In this document: piece after piece, positions 54,843 through 64,000 of the stretch
How the letters are laid out: the number at the start of each line of letters is the position of its first letter
How positions within the stretch are numbered: position 1 is the first letter of the stretch
NCBI GenBank assembly: GCA_965153355.1
Contig: OZ231126.1
Span: 95,046,001 to 95,110,000 of the forward strand
Direction: 5' to 3'
DNA length: 64,000 nucleotides
DNA from: Flaccisagitta enflata
Lineage: Eukaryota; Chaetognatha; Sagittoidea; Aphragmophora
Position numbers and translations under genes: made by a program
The notes under the pieces: generated by a model
Databases searched by the model: none
Seen by the model: only the letters and a program-made list of their open reading frames with translations
What the model was told of the DNA's origin: nothing

Positions 54843-55238
54843 CACGTTATTGTCGTTGTTTTTGCTTTGCTGCGCTGCTGCCGGTTGCTACAGCCGTTGT
54901 TGCTGTTGCTGTTGCCGTTGTTGCTGTTGCGTTGCTGTTGTCAACAGTTCTGTCGCTGTTGTCATTTACGTAGTCATTGATGTTGTTAGTGATGAGCATA
55001 TTGTAACTGTTGACTCTGTTGTTGGTGTAGCTGCTGTTGCTGTTGATGTTGTTGCTGTTGTTGCTTATGTTGCTGTCGTTGCTGCTGCTGTCGCTGCTGT
55101 CGCCGTCGCTGCTGTTGCTGCTGTTGCTGTTGCTGCTGCTGTTGCTGTTGTCGTTATTGTCTCTGTTATTGCTGCCGCTGTTGGTGTTGTTGTTGCTGTT
55201 GTTGCCGCTGTTGTTGTTGTTGTTGCTGTTGTTGCTGC

Positions 55239-55287
<49 letters not shown>

Positions 55288-55514
55288 CTCGCTGTTGCTG
55301 CTGTTGCTGTTGTTGCTGTTTTTTCGTTGGTTTTGCCGTTGTTTCGCTGTTGTTTTTGCTGTTGCTGTTGTTGCTGTTGCTGCTGTTGTTGTTGCTGTTG
55401 TTGTTGCTGTTGTTGTTGTTACTGTAAGGCTGTTGCTGTTGGTTTCAGTTGTCTGGTTGCTGCCGTTGTTGTTGTCAGCTGTCGCTGTTGCTGCTGATGC
55501 TATGTTGTTGCTGC

Positions 55515-55569
<55 letters not shown>

Positions 55570-55570
55570 A
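54803..55570. repeat. (TTG/CTG)n mosaic array
   Basis: A TTG run at 54,803-54,842, a diverged CTGTTGC mosaic to ~55,500, and a pure TTG run at 55,516-55,569. Val/Ala and Leu frames of 200-278 codons are artefacts. From 55,571 to 56,290 is single-copy DNA with no gene seen. Confidence 0.95.
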
Positions 55571-56295
55571 AGACAACCATCTACGTCGGTTACTAAGGAT
55601 ATCCGTTATTCCATATCCCAAACACACCTTTTGCCTGTCTATCTAGCATCCTTGTAATCGATAGCAAGTTCAAGACTAAATTTGGGTTCTGAAATTGACC
55701 TTTCCAACTTTGTAATAACTCTTTTGGATTTGTTCAAGGACAAATTCCATTGCGACTTTCAAACTGTCCAATTCAGTATCGATGTAGCCAAACGCATTTC
55801 CTTTCATTTTATAAACTTGATATGTTTTCGGTTGAAGTATCTCGAGAGGATTTCCTGATAACATGAATCTTTTTTTTTCTCCATATGCGTATGAGTTGTC
55901 AATTGGATTGTTTCACTTTTTATAATCCACCATGGCAGTTGGTTGGTCCTTCTGTTGGTCGGCGTAGGTGAATGGTTTGGGTTCGCTGGAGTTGAGAAAG
56001 CTATAAATAGGCCCCTGACTATGAAGGTTTTTTTTACAGTTGGCTCTTTTCCGTTATACCATTCTCAAGAACTGTCCATAAGCTTCAATGCTGGGCATGT
56101 TTGTTTTGTCAAAAACAGCCTGGGAAGTGTAAGCATTTAAGACCAAAGGTCAGGGGTTCAAGGTATGATCACTAGGGGGCCGTACTTGAAGCCAGCCAAA
56201 ATCAAAATCTGATTGCAGATTTGGATTCTCTCAAAAAAGTAGCAAAATAGGCATTTCCTTCTTTTTTTTCATTTTCTCATTTGGCAATAAAATTG

Positions 56296-56318
56296 GGGTC
56301 AAAGGTCACGAGTGACCC
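56296..56318 (+). promoter_or_regulatory. DR1-like nuclear receptor site with inverted third half
   Basis: GGGTCAAAGGTCA is a direct repeat with 1-bp spacing, followed after 3 bp by TGACCCC. It resembles RXR/HNF4-type sites. Unproven. Confidence 0.28.
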
Positions 56319-56427
56319 CAATCTGACCTCATGAGAGATCAAAAATGAAAACACGGATAATCCAAATTCTGATACCAGTTTTGGAATCTTCATGAAAAAT
56401 GAATTGATAGTTATTACTGTCATTTTT

Positions 56428-56940
56428 GGGCAGCGGCTCCGAAGTGGACAAAGTCCTGTAGAACACAGGGGAATCTGTCCATCCATCCGTCCATCCCCCC
56501 TCGCCCCACCAGCTTGTCTCCCTTGGGGCCCAAACTAAACTGTATGCCCAAATCCGAGCAAAATGGTCCAAATCCGCCCAAAATTGGCCAAATCCAGGCA
56601 AAATGGCCTAAGACCAGCTAAAATGGGCCTTTATTCACAGAAAACCTGAATTCTGCCTGAGTTCTATCATCTCCTGGCCCTTAACTTATAGATTCTGGCT
56701 CCAAAAACCCACATCCAAGCCTTAGAGACCCAGATCCTGACCTTTGGGACCCAGACTCTGACCTCCAAGATCTAGGTTCTGGCCTCAAAGACCAAAATCC
56801 TAGCCTCAGAGACCCAAATCCTGGCCTCAGAGACTCAAATCCTGGCCTCAGATACCAAGAAATTGGTCTCTGAGACCCAGACTCTGGCCCTCAGAGACCC
56901 GGATCCTGGCCAGCTCCTGCCTCAACTTAACTTATAAATT
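56428..56940. mobile_element. Family B left end with two kinds of array
   Basis: GGGCAGCGGCTCCGAAGTGG, GTCCTGTAGAACACAGGGG, CCATCCGTCC, then units AAATGGTCCAAATCCGCCC (to ~56,630) and GAGACCCAGATCCTGGCCTC (56,710-56,920). No right tip. Confidence 0.65.
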
Positions 56941-57394
56941 ATGCAAAAATGGCAAGGGTACTATTGTTCATATTCTGCCTTTTTGTCGTTCTCTTCTTGA
57001 TATTCAATGAAAATTTTATCAATAGGCATCCTACAGAAGGAAGGCAAACAGACGGACAAAATCGGATGACGGACGGGACAGGTCTTCTGTGTTCACAGGA
57101 CTTTGTCTCTTCAATGCTTTTGTCGTTCTCTCACCTTCATCACTTCCTACTCGTTGGAAAAGTACGTGGGTACATGATCACTTACTGGTTTTGGGCTGCT
57201 ATTAAATTTTTCATGAAAATGTCTGTCAAAATGTCATCATTTGTCATGATGCACAAAAGGGTCTAACAGAGATTCTGACTACTAAGGGTATTCTGAATCT
57301 ACTTAGAAAGAACACATTCTGAAGCATGTCATTATTCACATAGATAAGGGTTTCTCTGACTTTTAGTTGTCGAAAGTTAACATTAGCTTTTGGG

Positions 57395-57680
57395 CAGGAG
57401 GACAAAGTCCTGTTGAACATGGAGAATTTTATTTGTTTGTTCATTTGTCAAGGTTGTATCCCCCTCTTGAGCTCCAATCAGCCTTTTCAGGCCTCCAACT
57501 GACCCTCTCAAGCCTCAAGATGGTCCTCGCGGGCCTCAAATTTGTCCTCTCAAGCTGCCTTAGATCATTTAGATTTCAAATTAGCTCTCAAACCTCCAGA
57601 CAGCTCTCGTGACAATTAAATCAACCCTTGAATGACTCGTATCAGCCCTCTCGACCCCAAATCATCAGCTTACGGCCTAA
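57395..57680. mobile_element. Family B remnant
   Basis: GGGCAGGAGGACAAAGTCCT, GTTGAACATGG, then CTCTCAAGCCTCAAGATGG units decaying rightwards. The region 56,945-57,390 shows no other feature. Confidence 0.55.
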
Positions 57681-57714
57681 ACCAGGGTTGTCAAAAATTA
57701 AAAATGATTAGATT

Positions 57715-57805
57715 GACCTGATTGACTTAAGTGACTTAATATGACTCAATATGACTTGATATGACTTAATATGACTTAAAATGACTTAGAATGACTTATA
57801 ATGGA
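57715..57805. repeat. 10-bp array (GACTTAATAT)n
   Basis: About nine units, of the same wording as the family A interior arrays; it sits just outside a compact family A copy. Confidence 0.8.
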
Positions 57806-57829
57806 ATTTAAGAAGGAGCTGCGTAATTA

Positions 57830-57971
57830 AATAAGGCTGAATACACGGCAATCCAGTCGCGGACAGTTGGGCAAGAGCAGTAATGCAAAAACCAATAGCA
57901 ATTCAACAATGTGTCTGACCAACGGACCGACGGACCGACTGATATGGCAAGGTGTCGCGTGTCCGCGACTA
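57830..57971. mobile_element. Family A element, GGACA variant (142 bp)
   Basis: AATAAGGCTGAATACACGGC, then CAGTCGCGGACAGTTGGGCA; right end GACCGACGGACCGACTG, then GTCGCGTGTCCGCGACTA. Its right half is also the outer end of the large inverted repeat. Confidence 0.8.
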
Positions 57972-58444
57972 AAAACAAAAATAAGATTTGGACTTGTCGA
58001 CTGTGGGGAAAAACGAGCAGTCACCTTACCTCACTGGTGACCTGTTTAGCCATGATAACTTTCTCCTTACGCTTCCTCCTCTCATATTTTTTACACAATT
58101 TTTTTGGCAAAAAAAGTTACCTACACATCAATATGTCCATAAATGACAGGAATTCATTACATTTGAACATTTTTTGCCTAATTCACTGCATGAGCTTTAT
58201 TCAAAACCTAGGTTGAAAATTCCGACGATGCTTTTCTGCTTGCTTTCCCAAGGAACCAACTCCTGTTTACCTCTACTGTAGCCCAAAAAGCTTAAAAACG
58301 CAAAAGAATAAAAAACAGACTGACCCACTGACTGACTGACCCACTGACTGACCGACCCACCAACAAAGAAGGGTGTGGAGTCACGTAGCTCATGACTAGC
58401 AACTCAGTGAAGGTTCACACGGCATTCTTCTATTTTATTCAGTT

Positions 58445-58800
58445 GTAAATTAGAGTGGGCTCAATTTGGGCATTCAAATGAAATATTATTTCCATGCACT
58501 TTTCATGTTCTACTTGCATATTTAGAGCCTAATCTCATTGGAAAATCAATTTGGACCTGATCTAGGCACTCCATCAATAATTCTGTAGTTGCATAGAATT
58601 ACTATGGAACAAATTTCTGTCATAACTCCAGCAATCAATTCTATACAACTACAGCATTGAAGACAGAGTGCATAGATCAAGTTCAAATTGATTTTCCAAA
58701 GAGATTGGGCCCATAACATGCCAAAGGAACAAGAAAAGTGCTTGGAAATAATGTTTCATTCTCATACCCAAATTTTTCCTATTCTATTTGGTATAGTGAG
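58445..58800. repeat. Inner palindrome of the left arm
   Basis: TTGGAAAATCAATTTGGACC pairs with TTCAAATTGATTTTCC and so on, centred near 58,617. It ends at the GTATAGTGAGG motif (58,792). The inverse arm carries the same palindrome at ~62,940-63,285. Confidence 0.8.
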
Positions 58801-59516
58801 GAATATTGTTCCACTTTTCTTATCATGGCAAATCTTAAGAGTTAAAAAAAATTCTTGACTAAGGATAAACCATTTCTCCATAGTAGAAAGATGTTGAATA
58901 TCATATGACAAACTTTTATTTTCAATTTAGGGATGTGAAGATTGATAAGCGAAGATTAAGTGCCGACAAAACTACTTAACAGATTGTTACTCAGATATGT
59001 AGAGATGAATTAGAACTCCCCATGAGATACCTCTGTGGCTCATGGAGCTTGTCGAAAGGATTTCTTGTGCTTATAGAGCTGTCACGGAGACTGGGTTTAC
59101 AGTCTGAGAGAGCACCAAAGAAAAAACTGTTTTAGAGACGATGGAGGTAGGCTTAAAAACAGCTGCACATTCCCCAGCATACTGGAGGGGAAATAAAAGC
59201 AGAAGCTGCTTAACTATACACATCCCTGCATGGAGGACTCAAAGGGCAACCTCCTCCATTGCAACTTGTGATGAAAACTCAGGATTTTAAAACAGTAAGT
59301 CAACTGTAATATTTACAAAATTTACACAAAAATAAAATGAAAAGAGAAGTGAACATACAGTTAACTCACTTGGTCGGGATTTCTCAAGGAATCCAACAAA
59401 TCTTATTCGTTAAAGATAACTCGCAAAGCGGTTCCATTCCGTGTCGGACAGATCGATCGATACCCCTTCCCGTATCAGAACTGACATCCGGCGGGCAACA
59501 ACACCGAGACAGACCG

Positions 59517-59562
59517 ACGAGACAGACAGACAGACAGATAGACAGACAGACAGACAGACAGG
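59517..59562. repeat. (GACA)n short array
   Basis: ACAGACAGACAGACAG-type run with a GATA step; matched by (CTGT)n at 62,203-62,220 in the other arm. Confidence 0.9.
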
Positions 59563-59642
59563 GGATTAGTAAGGAGAGTTAGAGGTCGAGAAGAGACAAT
59601 GGAGAGAAAAAGTAAGTGTGAATGGAGAATGGGGTAAGAAAT

Positions 59643-59763
<121 letters not shown>

Positions 59764-59795
59764 AGAGGCCTGATTTTTCAGCCAGATTAGAAGCA

Positions 59796-60800
59796 TCACT
59801 GTAATTGATAATAGTATATATATGCACGATCATTTCGTCTTCATGCTTTCATATTTAGCAATGTCTTCAATTTACTATTCATGTGCCATGGATACATGTT
59901 GAAATGTCCTCTTTTGCAACAGTCAAGTGGTCTGTTCACTGAAATTTTTCCACTTTGAAAATTGGAATAAAAGTTTTCAAAATAGATTTTCCAATTGATC
60001 AAATACAGTGAAAGGACTTGTTGTATACCACGATTGATTATGAAGATCTACAATATTTTTAAGGGGAACACACAGGCCACATACACACACACAAAGCACA
60101 CACACACACACAGCACACATCATGACAAATATTAATACAATTTTAATATTAATAATAATAATTAATTAATACACAATAATAATAGCCATTATGTATTACA
60201 ATATTAATACAATAGACATTAATAATTATTTAAGAATGGTTACAGCACATTTATCAATGATGGTTCATGAAAGGGAATGATATTCGTTATATTCAATACC
60301 TCGATTTAGTTGTCTTTTCATTTATTGAGACGATACTGTGGACTGTGCACAGGCCTGGTTTAAGATCTGGACGTCAGTGATTAGTTAAAGACAGACTTGG
60401 TACCCTAGAAACAAAAAATTAAAAAGACCATATAATTATGAATTCAGCAGACAATATTGTGTTCAACCAGAGAAATTAAGAGCTTACTTGTTTTTGCTTT
60501 TATTGTAAATAAAGGAAGATGTGTCACAAAAACTTGCACATGTCCACTCATCACCACACATCTATTCATTCAAGAAACACAGTTTCAACACTGCGCTGGC
60601 CTGACCTGCTCAAGCTTCCTGAATTACCATTCAATTAATATATGGGACACCAGCTTTCTGAATTACTCTTCCAGGTCTGTAATCGTTTTTCTTAAATTGC
60701 TTACAGATAATCAAACTAATGAGACCAGTTTTGAAATCCTCATAAAAAATGAGTCAATTTCAAAATTTCCCAGAAAACGTCTGTGAAAAAAATATTAACC
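59796..60800. other. Spacer of the large inverted repeat, left part
   Basis: AT-rich, with short (CA)n at 60,078-60,118 and an AAT/AATTAAT-rich block at 60,130-60,215. The frame at 60,457-60,786 (110 codons) has mixed residues but no recognisable family or splice support; not called. Confidence 0.5.
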
Positions 60801-60804
60801 TATA

Positions 60805-61135
60805 GAGCTAATTTAAGGTCCAGATGGCATATTTGTAGCTGAAAGGGCATATTTGAGGCCTGGAGAGCTGATTTTAGTTCTGGAGGGCAGATTCGAGGCC
60901 TGGAGAGCTGATTTTAGGTCTATATGGCCAAATTGAAGGTTGAATGGACTAATTCAAGGGCTTTGAAGGCAAAAATCAGGCCTGAGCGTGATGATTTGAG
61001 GCCCGGATGGTCTCTGGGGGGGATGGATAGATGGATGGACGGACAGACGGAAGGATGGACAGATGGACGCATGTCTGAGAACTTCACCCCTGTGGCCTAC
61101 AGGACACGACCCTTTGACACCGCTGCTCAAAAAGC
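60805..61135. mobile_element. Family B copy, array plus right tip
   Basis: Units GGAGAGCTGATTTTAGGTCT decay leftwards. (GGAT/GGAC)n at 61,020-61,070; CTGTGGCCTACAGGACACGA and ACACCGCTGCTCAAAAAGC end it. Confidence 0.6.
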
Positions 61136-61162
61136 AAAAAACAAGTAAATGTAATTTATATA

Positions 61163-61300
61163 CAGTTGAACCCTGCTCTAACAGAACCACCACTTACAGA
61201 ATTCCGCATAAAATGAATGCAAATTAATAGTCCTTTTAATTTTTTTTTGTTTCCTATGATTTTTTACCAGAATCCCATCTTTAACTAATCACTGACGATC
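61163..61300. mobile_element. pogo-like terminus
   Basis: TA then CAGTTGAACCCTGCTCTAAC, AGAACCACCACTTACAGAAT. It closely resembles 44,624-44,670. No partner end found before the GT array. Confidence 0.6.
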
Positions 61301-61506
61301 CAGGTCTTACAAACCAGATACGATCTACTGCACGATCACAGTGATTCTCGTCTCCAATAGATACGAGAAGAGATAGCTATAAATCGATTATTAGATATAG
61401 CCAGAGATATAGCTAGATATCGATTTCCGATACGATTTAACATTTTTTTCATAGTTAATGCATTATTGATAAATGTTAACCATGTAACCATTTCTTAAAT
61501 AAGGTT

Positions 61507-61675
<169 letters not shown>

Positions 61676-62024
61676 ACTTAAAAGTGCTGGTAGGTCGCCT
61701 ATCATAGTAAATCCATATTGAACATAAAGTAGAGTCGCTTTACTTGTATTTTTTATAACACCTAGAGAAATCTATTTTTGAAACTTTTTATTCCAATCTT
61801 AGATAAAAATTGGAAAAATTTCGAATTTGAGACAGGATACTTGACATTTGTAACTAAAGGAAACCAGTTGGTATGAAACTTTTTTTTAATTTCAAACATG
61901 AATATTTCGTCCATGGCATGAATGAATATCGAATTAGAGACATTGTAAATGTAAGAAAGCATGAGCATGAGCCAGTCATTCAACCTCTTTTGTCTGCTTT
62001 TTTACTGTTATCAATTTTGGGCGA

Positions 62025-62055
62025 TTGCTCACCAAAATCTGACTGAAAGAATCGA

Positions 62056-62120
<65 letters not shown>

Positions 62121-63825
62121 ATTTCTTACCCCATTCTCCATTCACACTTACTTTTTTCTCTCCATTGTCTCTTCTCGACCTCTAACTCTCCTTACTAATC
62201 CCCTGTCTGTCTGTCTGTCTGCTCCGTCTGTCTCGTCGGTCTGTCCCGGTGTTGCCCACCCGATATCGGTTCACGATGCAGGAAGGGGTCTCGGTTTGTC
62301 TGTCCGGACACGGGTCGATTTTTGTGAGGTTATCCTTAACAGATAAGATTTGTTAGTTCCTTGAAATCTGACAGAGTGAGCAACTGTTCACTTCTCTTTT
62401 CATTTTTTTTTGTGTGTAAATTTTGTAAATATTACAGTTGACTTACAGTTTTAAAATCCTGAGTTTTCATCACAAGTTGCAATGGAGGAGGTTGCCCTTT
62501 GAGTCCTCCACGCAGGGATGTGTATAGTTAAGCAGCTTCTGCTTTTATTTCCGCCTCCAGTATGCTGAGGGGGGGATTTGCAACTGTTTTTAAGCCTACC
62601 TCCATGATCTCCTAAACAGTTTTCTTTGGTGCTCTCTCAGACTATAAATCATCCTTCTCAGATCTCATGACAGCTCTCTCAAGCACAAAAATCTGAATGC
62701 ATGAGGTATCTCATGGGGGTTCATAGTTCATCTCTACATATCTGAAGTAACAATCTGTTAAGTAGTTTTGTCGGCACTTAATCTTCGCATATTAATCTTC
62801 ACATCCCTAAATTGAAAATAAAAGTTTGTCATATAATATTCAACATCTTTCTACTATGGAGAAATGGTTTATCCTTAGTCAAGAATTTGTTTTAACTCTT
62901 AAGATTTGCCATGATAAGAAAAGTGGAACAATATTCCTCACTATACCCAATAGAATAGGAAAAATTTGGGTATGAGAATGAAACATTATTTCCAAGCACT
63001 TCCTTTGGCATGTTGGGGCCCAATCTCTTTGGAAAATCAATTTGAACTTGATCTATGCACTCTGTCTTCAATGCTGTAGTTGTTATAGAATTGATTGCTG
63101 GAGTTATGACAGAAATTTGTTCCATAGTAATTCTATGCAACTACAGAATTATTGATGGAGTGCCTAGATCAGGTCCAAATTGATTTTCCAATGAGATTAG
63201 GCTCTAAATATGCAAGTAGAACATGAAAAGTGCATGGAAATAATATTTCATTTGAATGTCCAAATTGAGCTCACTCTAATTCCCAACTGAATAAAATAGA
63301 AGAAGGCCGTGAACCTTCACTGAGTTGCTAGTCACAAGCTACGTGACTCCACACCCTTCTTTGTTGGTGGGTAGGTCAGTCGGTGGGTCAGTCAGTCAGT
63401 GGGTCAGTCTCTTTTTTATTCTTTTGCATTTTTAAGCTTTTTGGGCTACAGTAGAGGTAAACAGGAGTTGGTTCCTTTTTGGGAAAGCAGAAAAGCATCG
63501 TCGGAATTTTCAACCTAAGAAGTTTTGATAAAGCTTCGCAGTAAATTAGGCAAAAATGTTCAAATGTAATGAATTCCTGTCATTTATGGACATAATGATG
63601 TATGGGTAACTTTTTTTCGCCAAAAAAATTGTGTAAAAAATACGAGAGAGGAGGAAGCGTAGGAGAGGGGGTTATCATGGCTAAACCAGGTCGGGGTGAG
63701 GTAAGGTGAGCTACTCGTTCTGTCCCCACAGTCTGACAAGTCCAAATCTGCTTTTGTTTTTAGTCGCTGACACGCGACTACACCCTGCGGCATCAGTCGG
63801 TCCGTCGGTCCATCGGTCAGTGTAT
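62025..63825. repeat. Large inverted repeat, right arm
   Basis: The inverse of 57,905-59,795: (CT)n at 62,059-62,117, CTTACCCCATTCTCCATTC, (CTGT)n, the GTTGCAATGGAGGAGGTTGC block, the inner palindrome, a family A end at 63,345-63,420, and a family A hairpin (TAGTCGCTGACACGCGACTA) at 63,761-63,780 with GTCGGTCCGTCGGTCC. From 63,826 to 64,000 I see only AGACAGA-type sequence. Confidence 0.9.
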
Positions 63826-64000
63826 AATTGTACCTAGAGAAGACAGAACAGAACAGGGCAAGACAGAGAGAGACAGAGTGAGAAGGAACTGTTCCAAGAC
63901 TTAGTAATAGGCATTTACAGCAAAACCTGGAAGTTTTTGTTAGTTGTTTAACTAGAATTCCTAGAAAACATTTCTGCGTCTTTCCATGCTTTTAGAGTGA

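Noticed and set aside
54661-55657. Val/Ala- and Leu-rich frames of 200-278 codons
   Set aside because: TTG/CTG triplet repeats read in three frames; no complexity outside the repeat.
60457-60786. 110-codon + strand frame with mixed composition
   Set aside because: No domain, no splice signals of quality and AT-rich surroundings; the length is compatible with chance.

Overview
This window is non-coding, extremely repeat-rich DNA from an animal nuclear genome. Three things suggest an animal: intron-style splice sites, a first coding exon with the NuRD-recruiting N-terminus MSRRKQxKPxH of animal zinc-finger repressors (SALL/Spalt, BCL11 and FOG/ZFPM families), and pogo/Tc1-mariner-like transposon ends. 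The lineage cannot be told from this sequence; an invertebrate with a very high microsatellite load is my inference. No prokaryotic gene, rRNA, tRNA, CRISPR array or complete protein-coding gene was found. Almost all long open frames are tandem repeats read as protein (Ser-Leu from CT, Cys-Val from GT, Thr-His from CA, and so on).

The one gene piece I trust is at 27,208-27,459 on the + strand. A CT-tract/TGCGCAG splice acceptor is followed by 5' UTR with an in-frame stop, then ATG at 27,414 encoding MSRRKQQKPMHHFVQ, then the splice donor AAG|GTGAGT. No zinc-finger exon lies in the remaining 36.5 kb, so either the following intron is very long or the exon is missed. A possible non-coding upstream exon ends at a donor at 8,802.

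Layout. 1-1,107: CT arrays. 1.25-5.1 kb: fold-back elements of 'family B' plus a 13-bp minisatellite. 5.27-6.79 kb: a segment duplicated almost exactly at 15.89-17.38 kb, where it lies on a small contig between two 10-N gaps. 7.3-8.8 kb: single-copy DNA with CT tracts. 10.0-11.5 kb: 150-bp and 153-bp tandem repeats. 12.1-12.7 kb: a 601-bp palindrome. 14.8-15.4 kb: an 80-bp tandem array. 18.7-20.2 kb: an 11-bp array that ends as a 'family A' element. 22.4-26.5 kb: CCCGCTCC/GGGAGCGG arrays on opposite strands, GAAA runs and a TTG-loop palindrome. 27.2-27.5 kb: the exon. 28.3-31.5 kb: a 19-bp minisatellite of about 170 units. 32.6-35.8 kb: three nested palindromic elements. 36-38.5 kb: mostly single-copy DNA. 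38.6-45 kb: family B elements, a TA-flanked MITE and another palindrome. 45-53.1 kb: family A elements, AAC arrays and MITEs. 53.5-57.7 kb: GACA/GGAT and TTG/CTG arrays and family B remnants. 57.9-63.8 kb: an inverted repeat with ~1.8-kb arms around a 2.2-kb spacer.

Two dispersed families organise most of the window. Family A has one end carrying the palindrome TAGTCGCGTGCACGCGACTA (or the GGACA-centred variant) and the other carrying AACAAGGCCGGATACACGG...AGTCGCGTGC..GGTGGGCAGGGGC. Copies range from ~135 bp to ~1.6 kb, and the long ones are filled with short tandem repeats. Family B has inverted ends GGGCAGCGGCCCCAAAGGGG / GCCGCTGCCC with GTCCTGTAGAACACAGG next to them, enclosing 20-24-bp CTCAGGCCTCAAATC-type minisatellites. 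A third theme is palindromic, TA-flanked elements, some inserted into one another.
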